Assembly (NCBI RefSeq): GCF_002135375.1
Contig: NZ_NEGH01000002.1
Coordinates: forward strand, 186,001 to 250,000
Reading direction: 5' to 3'
Origin: Acinetobacter sp. ANC 4558
Lineage (GTDB): Bacteria; Pseudomonadota; Gammaproteobacteria; Pseudomonadales; Moraxellaceae
Length of the DNA: 64,000 nucleotides
Part shown: piece after piece, positions 17,589 to 26,872 of the stretch
Position numbering within the stretch: position 1 is the stretch's first letter
Layout of the letters: the number at the start of each line of letters is the position of its first letter
Notes under the pieces: generated by a model
Database searches by the model: none
The model's input: only the letters and a program-made list of their open reading frames with translations
Told to the model about the DNA's origin: nothing
Made by a program: the position numbers and the translations under genes

Positions 17589-18905
17589 TTATAAGAAAAC
17601 AAAAAATAAATGGAGTAACCCAGCAATAAATCCGGTGATACCCCCCAACAATATCAAAATCCATTCGTCTTCCTGAAATGCAGGACGTAATAAATTTTGG
17701 AACTCTTTCGGTGTTAAGTCTCGTATACGATCTCGAAACATCTTATAAATCTTTTGTGCACGACTGGCATTAAATGCTGGATCGCTAATAGGCACCATCG
17801 TAATTTCAATTGAACGATCGATCAAGTCTGACTTAAGCTTTGCATATTCCGTTGGTCCTAAAGATAACTGTAAAGTCGTTCGAACTAAAGGTGTTTCCAT
17901 AATTTTATTAATGTGTTTTTTCACAATTCGACGTGTTTTATCTTTTTTAGGACCATACATCATTTCTGTCATGATCGTTTTTAAAGTAATTAAGTCTTCC
18001 GTCACAACCTGCGCAAACACATCAGAAACTTCTTCTTGTCGTTTCATAAATGCCCCTTGAATATTATATGTGCTCATATGTGGCAATACGGGTCTAATCC
18101 AAGGGAATTGATGATTTTGGGTCCTTGCAAAAAACTTAGGATATCGAACAGGATGTGGATCTAAGGGATTAAATACCATCCAAATTGCAATCCAGTTGGT
18201 TAATAACCCCCAAATTGCCGCCCAAAAAGGAACGGTCCAATGCCAAGGGACAATAAGCCAGATCGCCATTTGAACAAAACCAAAACACATACCAATTAAT
18301 GCGCTGACATGCCAAATAAAATTTATTTCTTTTTGACCTACTTTAAGAAACATACGAACCATTAAACGACGATCGCCTTCCATTCGGCTCACCACCATTT
18401 CCCGCATATTAACCAAAGACTCCACATTGAGAATTAAATCAGTAACAAGATCTTTCAGTACATCGGGCAATTGCTTGTGCGATTGTGCATAAATTCGTCG
18501 TTTAATTGAGTAGGGTAAATTTTCCCAAAGAATTGCATTTCGCTCCAACATGACCTCATCAATTAAATTATCTAATTCTTGAGTCACCTGTTCACCAATG
18601 ATACGTGCCATATCATCTGGATCCATTGCCTCTAAAAATTCACTTAAAGAACCTAATTTTGATAAAGTATTATCGGTAATAATGCCAGAAATTCGTCCCG
18701 CTTTTCTCGGCACAATTCCTTGCCATCCGACTGGAATAGAGCCAAGATGAAAACCCCAAAAATGGATTGGGAAAAAAACCATCTTAAGTGCCATCCATAC
18801 ATGTGCCCATGTCACAAAAGTTGTTACTGGAACGATACTGATCACAGCCCAAAAATCAGGGCGATTCAGAAATGTTAGCCACAACTGGTGGATGTACTCA
18901 AGCAT
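17589..18905 (-). CDS. DUF445 family membrane protein
   Basis: 438 residues of the DUF445 family, function unknown. Predicted membrane segments lie at the N terminus (FWAVISIVPVTTFVTWAHV), in the middle at about 200-260 (VSALIGMCFGFVQMAIWLIV; WAAIWGLLTNWIAIWMVF) and at the C terminus (LLGGITGFIAGLLHLFFVF). Conserved blocks include GWQGIVPRKAGRISGI and NWIAIWMVFNPLDPHP. About 80 bp from adk on the same strand. Confidence 0.8.
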   Translation of the reverse strand: MLEYIHQLWLTFLNRPDFWAVISIVPVTTFVTWAHVWMALKMVFFPIHFWGFHLGSIPVGWQGIVPRKAGRISGIITDNTLSKLGSLSEFLEAMDPDDMARIIGEQVTQELDNLIDEVMLERNAILWENLPYSIKRRIYAQSHKQLPDVLKDLVTDLILNVESLVNMREMVVSRMEGDRRLMVRMFLKVGQKEINFIWHVSALIGMCFGFVQMAIWLIVPWHWTVPFWAAIWGLLTNWIAIWMVFNPLDPHPVRYPKFFARTQNHQFPWIRPVLPHMSTYNIQGAFMKRQEEVSDVFAQVVTEDLITLKTIMTEMMYGPKKDKTRRIVKKHINKIMETPLVRTTLQLSLGPTEYAKLKSDLIDRSIEITMVPISDPAFNASRAQKIYKMFRDRIRDLTPKEFQNLLRPAFQEDEWILILLGGITGFIAGLLHLFFVFL

Positions 18906-19459
18906 GAAATTTCCTGTATTTCTCTAAGAACAGCAGTTTAATTTAAAGTTTACTATTGTGTATTTAAATCATGAATTTAAATATTAGAAAATTGTATGGC
19001 TTCGTCTTTCGATTAAGTTAAATGTAAAGATAAACCTCAATATTGATCCAACATCTTTTGATTTCATAATATCAATGTACGTACATTCAGAAATATTCAA
19101 TTAAAAATAAATATAATCATTAAAAAACCCATCAAATACTCAAAAGCATATTTTAATTCATAATTTTCAATAATTTTCTTCATTATTATTTAATAAATTC
19201 ATCTTCCCAAATTTAACCTGATCAATACAATCTTATATTTACTTAATTCTACTCAATAATTCCCAAAAATGAAGCCTATTGACTTTATCAGATATGACGT
19301 ATTACTTATAGCAATAGATCATCTTTTTTCATGTCGCTAGAGTCAAACATTATTTTATAATTAAATCACTTTACTGTTTTCATTTACACATTCAATTCAG
19401 AAATTGCGTTAGAATACGCATAATTTTCGAAGACTTTATGCTTACACAGCCAAGACCAT
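18906..19459. other. AT-rich intergenic region upstream of mrdA
   Basis: About 550 bp between divergent DUF445 and mrdA genes with no credible frame. It holds a perfect 14-bp palindrome at 19074-19087 and a TAGAAT-like -10 near 19409 that may serve mrdA. Confidence 0.4.
19074..19087. promoter_or_regulatory. Perfect 14-bp palindrome AATGTACGTACATT
   Basis: Perfect gapless dyad lying 169 bp upstream of the DUF445 start and 372 bp upstream of mrdA. It is the kind of short symmetric site bound by TetR-type dimers. Regulator not known. Confidence 0.35.
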
Positions 19460-21469
19460 ATGAAACCGAATTATCCCCTTAAAAATGTGCAGCAAGAAAA
19501 GCGCATATTTCGCAATCGTGTCTTCATATCTATTGGTATTGTAACTTTTTTCCTAGTACTTCTTGTTGTGCGCTACGCTTATTTGCAAATTTCTAGTTTT
19601 GACGAATTCAGCACAGCTTCTGATAAAAATCGTATTCGTCTACAGCCACTTCCTCCTGCCCGTGGTTATATCTATGACCGTAACGGTATTTTATTGGCAG
19701 ATAACTTACCTGTCTTTAATGCCACCATTAGTCGTGCAGATATTGAAGATATGGATGATACGATTAATCGTTTAATTCCAGTTCTCTCACTCACACAAGA
19801 AGATATTGATCGCTTTAAAAGTCGTATTCAAACCGCACGAAAAACTGAACGAGTTTCTATTAAACTTAACTTAAATGAAGCGGATATTGCCCGTTTTAGT
19901 GAAGTAAAGTTTCTTTTTCCTGGTGTAAACATTGAACTACAAATGACACGTTACTACCCTCATGGAGAATTATTTGCACATGTGATTGGTTATGTGGGTC
20001 GAATTAACGATAAAGAACTGAAAGAAATTGATAAAGATGCCTACGCAGGCACCAACCTGATTGGAAAAATTGGGGTTGAAAAATCCTATGAAAATCTGTT
20101 GCATGGCGTTCCTGGAAATGAATCGATTGAAGCAGATGCTCACGGTAATGTTTTACGTCATTTAGGTCGAAAAGATCCGATTCGAGGAAATGATTTATAT
20201 CTTTCGATTGATTACGGTTTACAAGTCATTGCCAGTGAACAACTTGCAGGACGACGTGGCGCAATTGTCGCACTAGATCCAAAAACTGGTGAAATTTTAG
20301 CATTAGTGTCTAGCCCGAGTTTTAATCCTAATTTATTTGTCACAGGTATTAGTAGCACCGATTATTCTTCTTTGCGTGATAATCTTGATCAACCACTTTA
20401 TAACAGAGCGGTTCAAGGTGCATATCCACCTGGTTCCACCATTAAACCCATGTTTGGTTTAGGCGGAATTCATTATGGTTTTGTAGATTGGAAAACACAA
20501 ATATCCGATCATGGTTATTTCTCACTTCCAGGCGATAGCCATCGATTTCGTGATCATAAAAAAACTGGGCACGGCATAGTAGACATGCATAAAGCTCAAG
20601 TTGTTTCATGTGATACTTACTTTTATGTCCTTTCCTATCGAATGGGCATTGAGAAAATGAATGAATGGATGCGTCAATTTGGCTTTGGCGCCAAAACAGG
20701 CGTCGACCTGCCAAGTGAAAGCACTGGACTCTACCCAAGCCCAGAATGGAAAATGCGCACGCGAAATGCAAAGTGGCTTAAAGGTGAAACAATTTCAGTA
20801 AGTATTGGACAAGGTGCTTTTACTGCAACCCCATTACAACTCGCAATGGCTACAGCAATTACTGCCAATCAAGGTGATCATATTACACCGCATGTATTAC
20901 GCGAAAGCAAAGGTTCTAAACCACATACAGTCCATAATGCAACTGACGGTAAAATTGATTTTAATGGGCAACCTGAAGACTGGATCAAAATGCGTGAAGC
21001 AATGGTCGATGTTGTTAACTCTGGTACTGGTCGTCGTATTCGTTCATCAGCATATACAATTGCAGGGAAAACAGGTACAGCCCAAGTTAAGAGTATTGCA
21101 CAAGGCAAAAAATACAATGAGTCCATCTTAACAGAACGTCAACTGGATCATGGTTTATTCGTTGGTTTCGCGCCTGCAGAGAACCCTGAAATTGCAATTG
21201 CTGTTGTTTGGGAAAATGGTCGTCATGGTGGTTCAGCCGCTCAACTCGCTAAACCATTATTTGATTACTGGTTACTTACACGTCAAAAGAATCCAGTTGT
21301 ACCGACTGGAAAGCATATTAGTGGTGGCTTAATGACTGCAGGTATAAAACCTAGTGATTTACCTAGTGGTAGTCAATCTTTATCGACTAACGCTGAAGCA
21401 AGCTCGACCCAACGTCATGAAGCATCAGCAGCATCAATAGAAAGCCAAGTCGAAACTGAGCGAGATTAA
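19460..21469 (+). CDS. mrdA: Penicillin-binding protein 2 (peptidoglycan transpeptidase)
   Basis: Class B PBP that crosslinks peptidoglycan in the elongasome with RodA. The 669 residues have a cytoplasmic N-tail, one transmembrane helix (~22-42, VFISIGIVTFFLVLLVV), a pedestal domain beginning LPPARGYIYDRNG, and a transpeptidase domain with the active Ser326 in PGSTIKP, the second motif in VVSCDTYFY, and KTGTAQ at 537-542. The last ~50 residues are Ser/Ala-rich and probably disordered. rsmD follows 6 bp later. rodA, its usual neighbour, is 42 kb away. Confidence 0.97.
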   Translation: MKPNYPLKNVQQEKRIFRNRVFISIGIVTFFLVLLVVRYAYLQISSFDEFSTASDKNRIRLQPLPPARGYIYDRNGILLADNLPVFNATISRADIEDMDDTINRLIPVLSLTQEDIDRFKSRIQTARKTERVSIKLNLNEADIARFSEVKFLFPGVNIELQMTRYYPHGELFAHVIGYVGRINDKELKEIDKDAYAGTNLIGKIGVEKSYENLLHGVPGNESIEADAHGNVLRHLGRKDPIRGNDLYLSIDYGLQVIASEQLAGRRGAIVALDPKTGEILALVSSPSFNPNLFVTGISSTDYSSLRDNLDQPLYNRAVQGAYPPGSTIKPMFGLGGIHYGFVDWKTQISDHGYFSLPGDSHRFRDHKKTGHGIVDMHKAQVVSCDTYFYVLSYRMGIEKMNEWMRQFGFGAKTGVDLPSESTGLYPSPEWKMRTRNAKWLKGETISVSIGQGAFTATPLQLAMATAITANQGDHITPHVLRESKGSKPHTVHNATDGKIDFNGQPEDWIKMREAMVDVVNSGTGRRIRSSAYTIAGKTGTAQVKSIAQGKKYNESILTERQLDHGLFVGFAPAENPEIAIAVVWENGRHGGSAAQLAKPLFDYWLLTRQKNPVVPTGKHISGGLMTAGIKPSDLPSGSQSLSTNAEASSTQRHEASAASIESQVETERD

Positions 21470-21475
21470 TTAGTT

Positions 21476-22033
21476 ATGAAAAATCAGCTACGCATTATTG
21501 GTGGTGAATGGAAACGTCGTCAACTTTCTTTTGCAAATATTGAGGGTTTACGTCCCACACCAGATCGGGTCAGAGAAACTTTATTCAATTGGTTAATGTG
21601 GGATATACAAAATTCAAATGTATTAGATGTCTGCACAGGTTCAGGGGCGCTTGCCTTTGAAGCCCTTTCTCGCGGCGCACACCAAGTGGTCATGATCGAA
21701 CCAAATCAAACCCAAGCAAAATTTTTAAAAGACAACTTAGAACTTCTCAAAGTAACCAATCAAAAAGCTAAGCTCAAAATAAACACAGCTCAACAAATTT
21801 TACCTCAATTAAAAGAACAGTTCGATGTGGTTTTTTTAGATCCACCCTACAGTCTAAATTTATGGGAAGAGTTATCCAATTTGGTTGATCCACTCATTCA
21901 AGCAGAAGGTCTCATTTATATCGAAGCCGACCAAGAGATCACTCAATTCAAACTTCCATCGACTTGGCAACAAATTAAAACAACCAAAGCAGGTACAGTA
22001 CAAGCAAGTTTATTTAAAAAGGTGGTGAAGTAA
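21476..22033 (+). CDS. rsmD: 16S rRNA (guanine966-N2)-methyltransferase
   Basis: SAM-dependent methyltransferase for G966 of 16S rRNA in the 30S subunit. The 185 residues have RIIGGEWKRRQL and GLRPTPDRVRETLFNWL at the N terminus, the SAM motif DVCTGSGALAFEALSRGA and the catalytic DPPY (VVFLDPPYSLN). It lies 6 bp after mrdA and is probably co-transcribed, an arrangement unlike the rsmD-ftsYEX context of E. coli. Confidence 0.95.
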   Translation: MKNQLRIIGGEWKRRQLSFANIEGLRPTPDRVRETLFNWLMWDIQNSNVLDVCTGSGALAFEALSRGAHQVVMIEPNQTQAKFLKDNLELLKVTNQKAKLKINTAQQILPQLKEQFDVVFLDPPYSLNLWEELSNLVDPLIQAEGLIYIEADQEITQFKLPSTWQQIKTTKAGTVQASLFKKVVK

Positions 22034-22093
22034 CAAACATCTCGTATAACTCTCAAGTTTTAATTCCTTGAGGTACGGATGACAAATGTCTGA

Positions 22094-22486
22094 TCAATTG
22101 AATTGGTTTCTTTGTTGATGAGAATATTGGTATTGTTGCTGTCTCTGAGGTCGACCTGAACTCTCCTTTTTCAAAAGTGTTGTCGGTCTTCTTGGAGTAT
22201 ATTGATCACGAGAATAACCTTGCTGTTGATAACTCTGGTTAAATTTTGATGATATTGGTCTACGGTTCCTATAGCCATGTCTCATTGGAAGTGGCCGTTG
22301 CATGGAATGAATATTTTTTCGATATATACTCTGCCCGTAAAATCCACGATTCACGACAGAATAATCACGGTAAACTGGTCCATAATAAGCCGTCGCCTGT
22401 GGACGATATATACGCCCTTCATCTGGAGCAATAACACATCCTGTCAAAAGCATCATACAACTTGAAAATAAAAATACTTTTTTCAT
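22094..22486 (-). CDS. Hypothetical Gln/Arg/Tyr-rich lipoprotein
   Basis: 130 residues with a lipoprotein signal and lipobox LTGC (Cys near 16). The rest is low complexity, rich in Tyr, Arg, Gln and Pro, and probably disordered (QRQQQYQYSHQQRNQ). It converges with rsmD. No family recognised. The basic, aromatic tail could bind cell wall or nucleic acid, which is speculation. Confidence 0.6.
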   Translation of the reverse strand: MKKVFLFSSCMMLLTGCVIAPDEGRIYRPQATAYYGPVYRDYSVVNRGFYGQSIYRKNIHSMQRPLPMRHGYRNRRPISSKFNQSYQQQGYSRDQYTPRRPTTLLKKESSGRPQRQQQYQYSHQQRNQFN

Positions 22487-22658
22487 TATTTCACTACAAT
22501 TCTTTATTTAGAACAGTATTCATTTAGAATAAGAATTGCTCAGGTAGTTTATGTTTTTTCTTGTGTATTCATGCCCAATATGTATACATATTTGCATTAT
22601 TTTTTGTAAAACATTTAACTTTAAAATTGAGTCATCTTAAATATTAGATAAGTTAATT

Positions 22659-23078
22659 TTAAAATGATTTAGACCAAAAAAAGCGTAACATTTGACCACG
22701 ATCATAAGGGAAATTAGACACATATTCATAACCAATCTTACGCTCACTATCAATTTTATATTCCATCCCGTAACCGATTGAAAATTTAAAATCTTTAATT
22801 GCTGTAGGTTCAGACATACCTCCTGCCTTAAAGTTCTCTGCATCCAGCTCATATAATGTATTATTATATATACGAATTTTATCATTCTCATACCATTTAT
22901 TACTAATAGTACTATACTCACGTGCTTCCTCAGCAAGAGCATCTAATTTCTCTTTTTTTTCGTTTGCTTGAATTTCAAAAATAGTCGGTCGATCAAAATT
23001 CTCTTCATCAACATATTCATCCGCCCATACAGTCGAATTAATTAATATAAATATCCATAAAATTAAATATTTTTTCAT
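22659..23078 (-). CDS. Hypothetical exported protein
   Basis: 139 residues from the ATG at 23078 (MKKYLILWIFILINS), a signal peptide ending near VWADE; the TTG two codons earlier is unlikely. The mature part has an acidic helical segment (NEKKEKLDALAEEAREYS) and a C-terminal half that looks beta-rich and ends in Phe (RFFWSKSF), which may indicate an outer-membrane-associated strand. No clear ribosome site. Not recognised. Confidence 0.55.
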   Translation of the reverse strand: MKKYLILWIFILINSTVWADEYVDEENFDRPTIFEIQANEKKEKLDALAEEAREYSTISNKWYENDKIRIYNNTLYELDAENFKAGGMSEPTAIKDFKFSIGYGMEYKIDSERKIGYEYVSNFPYDRGQMLRFFWSKSF

Positions 23079-23346
23079 AGGCAAGCAAGGAGAAAATTTT
23101 ATCTCTATGCTACCTTTTATTTATATATAATTCATGCTTTTATTTAATATAAATATCTTTTTAATATCAGATTTATTTTTTAAAATAAACATACACTTGT
23201 TAGATACTATAGGTTCTATCTTATTCAATCATACAGCCGTTTTATAGATTAAAAGTTGCATAAAACTGTAATTACAGAGAAATTATCTTTAGCATTTCCT
23301 CAAAGCTTGCTATGTTTCCATCAACCTCATTTTAAGATTTCACATT

Positions 23347-24108
23347 ATGCAAATTCGTGATCAAATTGTACTCGTCACTGGTGGAGCACGTGGTTTAGGT
23401 CTAGCAATTACTCAAACCTTACTTGCGGAAGGTGCTCGTATTGTGGTGAATTATATATCAAGTCATACACAAGCCGAAAAATTAGCACAACAATATCCCA
23501 ATCAAATCTTTGCATATCAAGCAGATGTTACCAATAAAAATCAAGTCATCGAAATGTTTCATGCAGCTAAAATACATTTTGGCGCTGCAATTACATCAAT
23601 TATCAATAATGCATTAGTTCACTTCGAATTCAATGGCGATGCACGACCTCAGATTGAAGATTTAACCTTCGAAACTATGACTCGCCAATTTGATGGTGCT
23701 GTACTCGCATCCCTATACACAACACAAGCTGCTTTAGATGATATGAAACTTGCTGGATTTGGGCGTATTATTAATATCGGGACAAACTTGGTGCAAAACC
23801 CAGTGGTACCATATCATGATTATACTACTGCGAAATCAGCTTTATTAGCTTTTACCCGAACATCTGCACAAGACTTAGGGCAATATGGAATTAATGTTAA
23901 TATGCTATCAGGCGGTTTATTACAAACGACAGATGCCAGTAAAGCAACACCCAATTTCGTTTTTGATTTAATTGCATCATCCACACCACTACGTCACGTC
24001 ACAACCCCAGAAGAATTCTCCTCAGCGATTATGATATTTTTATCTCCATATTCACGTGCGATTACAGGACAAAATTTAATTGTAGATGGTGGTTTGGTGA
24101 AAGGTTAA
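23347..24108 (+). CDS. SDR-family oxidoreductase (FabG-like)
   Basis: 253 residues of the classical short-chain dehydrogenase/reductase family: the NAD(P) motif VTGGARGLGLA (10-20), INNAL for the usual NNAG, an active-site Tyr-x3-Lys in YHDYTTAKSALLAF, and the C-terminal ITGQNLIVDGGLV. It is closest in style to 3-oxoacyl-ACP reductases, but as a lone gene its substrate cannot be told. The catalytic-Ser position lies in NIGTNL, where Ser is replaced by Thr or Gly. Confidence 0.85.
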   Translation: MQIRDQIVLVTGGARGLGLAITQTLLAEGARIVVNYISSHTQAEKLAQQYPNQIFAYQADVTNKNQVIEMFHAAKIHFGAAITSIINNALVHFEFNGDARPQIEDLTFETMTRQFDGAVLASLYTTQAALDDMKLAGFGRIINIGTNLVQNPVVPYHDYTTAKSALLAFTRTSAQDLGQYGINVNMLSGGLLQTTDASKATPNFVFDLIASSTPLRHVTTPEEFSSAIMIFLSPYSRAITGQNLIVDGGLVKG

Positions 24109-24219
24109 TCAGGACTTTTCTATTTAGTTACTTTTCAATCATTTGATAGCATAAGAATGTAAAGTGATGCCTAAATATTTATACAATGCGACGCATCACT
24201 TTCACATCCAATACAGCTC

Positions 24220-24549
24220 ATGAAACTATATTTTGCATTACTAAGTTCATTGACTCTTAGTGGATGCATATTTTCAAACTCAAATGATATTAAACATGCA
24301 GAAAAAATCTTAGCGCAATTTCAATGTACAAATATTGAAAGCACTCAACTTAACCACACATCCATTACAACTTATCATGAAAGAATTCTATATATTTCAA
24401 AACAAAAGTCACAAAATTATATCGAAAGTTATAAAAATGGAGATAAATTATTTGATATCCCCCTGTCTGAAGTTTTAACCTTACAATACTCCATTTATAA
24501 AGATGCTTGTCAAAGTTTAGGTGGTCTACATACGATACCTGATTCGTAA
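24220..24549 (+). CDS. Small hypothetical lipoprotein
   Basis: 109 residues with a lipoprotein signal peptide and lipobox LSGC (Cys at 16). Mature part of about 90 residues with two Cys (FQCTNIES and KDACQSLGG) that could form a disulfide in the periplasm. No family recognised. A perfect 20-bp AT-rich palindrome follows at 24561-24580. Confidence 0.6.
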   Translation: MKLYFALLSSLTLSGCIFSNSNDIKHAEKILAQFQCTNIESTQLNHTSITTYHERILYISKQKSQNYIESYKNGDKLFDIPLSEVLTLQYSIYKDACQSLGGLHTIPDS

Positions 24550-24560
24550 TATAGAGTTAG

Positions 24561-24580
24561 TTCATCTTTTAAAAGATGAA
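24561..24580. other. Perfect 20-bp palindrome
   Basis: TTCATCTTTT directly followed by AAAAGATGAA, 12 bp past the stop of the small lipoprotein gene. It lacks a T tract, so it is a weak terminator at best or a protein-binding dyad. Confidence 0.4.
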
Positions 24581-24732
24581 TGAAATAAAGTACACGCTTA
24601 ACCTACACGAAAAATGAACAAATTATGATTGTTTTATTACATGAATTTTCTAGTTTAAAATCAGATAACTTTATATGATAAATTGGGATATACAATTCAA
24701 CCAACTTCCACATTACAAATATGGGTGAAAAG

Positions 24733-25212
24733 ATGAAAAAAAGTGCATTTATTTTAAGTATTTTAGCGATATCATTAGCTGCTTGCAGCAAACAAAAAGA
24801 TGAGGTTCCGACTAGTAGTCATTCAGAAGCAACAGCAAGCCAAGCGGCAATTGCATCTGAAGTCGCTCCACCAACAGGTGATACAGCTGAAACTTCGCTC
24901 GATTGGGCAGGAGAATATAAAGGGACATTACCTTGTGCGGATTGTGAAGGTATCAAAACTGAGTTAACACTCAATCATGATAAAACCTATGAACTTACTC
25001 GTGAGTATATCGGATCAAAAAATAGCGATAATAAAACCACGACAAAAGGTAAATTTACTTTTGATGCTCACCACCCATCTACGATTACGCTAGATGCACC
25101 TGAAGACAATAGAAAAATATTTGTCAGTGAAAACTATATTCTGTTCTTAGACCAAAATGGCGATAAAATTACAGGCCCATTAGCAGATCACTATAAACTA
25201 ACCAAAGAATAA
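24733..25212 (+). CDS. NlpE-like copper resistance/stress lipoprotein
   Basis: 159 residues from the ATG at 24733, preceded by GGTGAAAAG; an upstream in-frame ATG at 24721 lacks a ribosome site. Lipobox LAAC (Cys 18), a Ser/Ala/Glu linker, then the NlpE N-terminal barrel: WAGEYKGTLPCADCEGIKTELTL with the conserved CxxC, and a final ILFLDQNGDKI. In E. coli NlpE senses surface contact and lipoprotein defects through Cpx; the second domain of E. coli NlpE is absent here. Confidence 0.85.
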   Translation: MKKSAFILSILAISLAACSKQKDEVPTSSHSEATASQAAIASEVAPPTGDTAETSLDWAGEYKGTLPCADCEGIKTELTLNHDKTYELTREYIGSKNSDNKTTTKGKFTFDAHHPSTITLDAPEDNRKIFVSENYILFLDQNGDKITGPLADHYKLTKE

Positions 25213-25223
25213 TTTTCTAAAAT

Positions 25224-25253
25224 AAAAAAACCCTGCCTTAGCAGGGTTTTTTT
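25224..25253. terminator. Bidirectional terminator
   Basis: A7-CCCTGC-CTTA-GCAGGG-T7 between the convergent NlpE-like gene and aceA. Confidence 0.93.
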
Positions 25254-25270
25254 ATCATCTCATGCTTAAT

Positions 25271-26872
25271 TTATGCAGAGAATTGATTCATTGTATTTTT
25301 CGCATCATCATGTGCTTTTAGTGCATTATCACCAGAGAAAATCTCTTTGTGATCATCACCAATGTCTGATCCAGCCATTGCTTGGTGTTTCACACATGCA
25401 ATACCGCCACGAATTTCTTTACGTTGTACACCAGCTACATAAGCAAGCATACCTTCTTCACCAAAGTAACCTTGTGCAAGTTCGTGCGTAGAAAGTGCAG
25501 CAGTATGGTAGGTTGGTAATGTGATAAGGTGATGGAAAACACCAGCTTCACGAGAAGCATCTGCTTGGAACGTACGTACTTTCTCATCAGCCTCAGCAGC
25601 TAATTCGGTATTATCATATTCTGCACTCATTAATTTAGCGCGATCATATGCAGAAACATCTTTCCCTTCAGCAACCCAACGATCATAGGCTTGCTGACGG
25701 AAGTTTAACGTCCAGTTGAATGATGGCGAGTTGTTATAAACAAGTTTCGCATTTGGCACAGTTTCTTTCACACGATTAACCATGTGCGCAATTTCATCAA
25801 CGTTTGGCGTTGCAGTTTCAATCCAAAGTAAATCTGCGCCATTTTGTAAACTTGTTACACAGTCAAGTACCACACGATCAATTTGTGTATCAGGACGGAA
25901 TTGATATAAGCCAGATGCTAAACGCTTAGGACGGTGAAGTTTGCCATCACGTTTAATTAGAATTTCATCTTCTTTCGCATCTGCAATATCAATTTCAGTT
26001 GTATCTAAATAGCTGATGTATTGAGAAGCAATATCACCTGGCTCTTTAACAACTGGAATTTTTTGAGTTAAGTCCGCACCTTCAGAGTCAGTACGTGCAA
26101 CAATAATACCATCCTCTAGACCCATTTCTAAGAATGCGTAACGTAATGCATGAATTTTAGCAACAAAGTCTTCATGAGGAACAGTTACTTTACCAGCTTG
26201 GTGACCACATTGTTTCGCATCAGACACTTGGTTTTCAATTTGAAGTGCACATGCGCCAGCTTCAATCATTTTCTTCGCAAGTAAATATGTTGCTTCTTCA
26301 TTACCAAAACCAGCATCAATGTCTGCAATAATTGGCACAACATGTGTTTCAAAATTATCGATTTGAGCAGTAATTTCAGCAGCTTTTGCGGTATCACCTG
26401 CCTCTTGAGCTTTTTTAAGCGCACGGAATAAATCGTTTAACTCTTTTGCATCTGCTTGACGTAAGAAAGTGTAAATTTCTTCAATTAAAGCAGGTACAGA
26501 AGTTTTCTCGTGCATAGATTGGTCTGGAAGTGGACCAAACTCTGAACGAAGTGCTGCAACCATCCAACCAGAAAGATAGATATAACGTTTGTTTGTTGTT
26601 CCAAAGTATTTTTTATTGGCAATCATTTTTTGTTGTGCAATAAAACCATGCCAGCAACCCAATGATTGAGTATATTGACTAGAATCAGCATCATATTCAG
26701 CCATATCACGACGCATAATTGCAGCTGTGTATTTTGCAATATCTAAACCCGTTTTAAAACGGTTTTGTAATTGCATACGTGCAGCATCTTCAGGACTGAT
26801 GTCTGCCCAAGTGCCACCGAATTTTGCTTTTAATTCACGGATTGCATCAATCGCTGTTTGGTAAGTAGTCAT
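25271..26872 (-). CDS. aceA: Isocitrate lyase
   Basis: Glyoxylate-shunt enzyme that splits isocitrate to glyoxylate and succinate, needed for growth on acetate and fatty acids. The 533 residues belong to the longer isocitrate lyase type with an insert around 140-180. The active-site signature is K220-Q-C222-G-H (KQCGH rather than KKCGH), and PIIADIDAGFG binds Mg. Malate synthase is not nearby. AGGA precedes the ATG at 26872. Confidence 0.95.
   Translation of the reverse strand: MTTYQTAIDAIRELKAKFGGTWADISPEDAARMQLQNRFKTGLDIAKYTAAIMRRDMAEYDADSSQYTQSLGCWHGFIAQQKMIANKKYFGTTNKRYIYLSGWMVAALRSEFGPLPDQSMHEKTSVPALIEEIYTFLRQADAKELNDLFRALKKAQEAGDTAKAAEITAQIDNFETHVVPIIADIDAGFGNEEATYLLAKKMIEAGACALQIENQVSDAKQCGHQAGKVTVPHEDFVAKIHALRYAFLEMGLEDGIIVARTDSEGADLTQKIPVVKEPGDIASQYISYLDTTEIDIADAKEDEILIKRDGKLHRPKRLASGLYQFRPDTQIDRVVLDCVTSLQNGADLLWIETATPNVDEIAHMVNRVKETVPNAKLVYNNSPSFNWTLNFRQQAYDRWVAEGKDVSAYDRAKLMSAEYDNTELAAEADEKVRTFQADASREAGVFHHLITLPTYHTAALSTHELAQGYFGEEGMLAYVAGVQRKEIRGGIACVKHQAMAGSDIGDDHKEIFSGDNALKAHDDAKNTMNQFSA

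Noticed and set aside
22051..22073. Terminator after rsmD (CTCAAG/CTTGAG hairpin)
   Set aside because: Only 6-bp arms and no T run, too weak to call.
22637..22942. 101-codon minus-strand frame overlapping the exported protein
   Set aside because: Overlaps the better-supported frame 22659-23078, which has a signal peptide; the alternative has no plausible start or domain.
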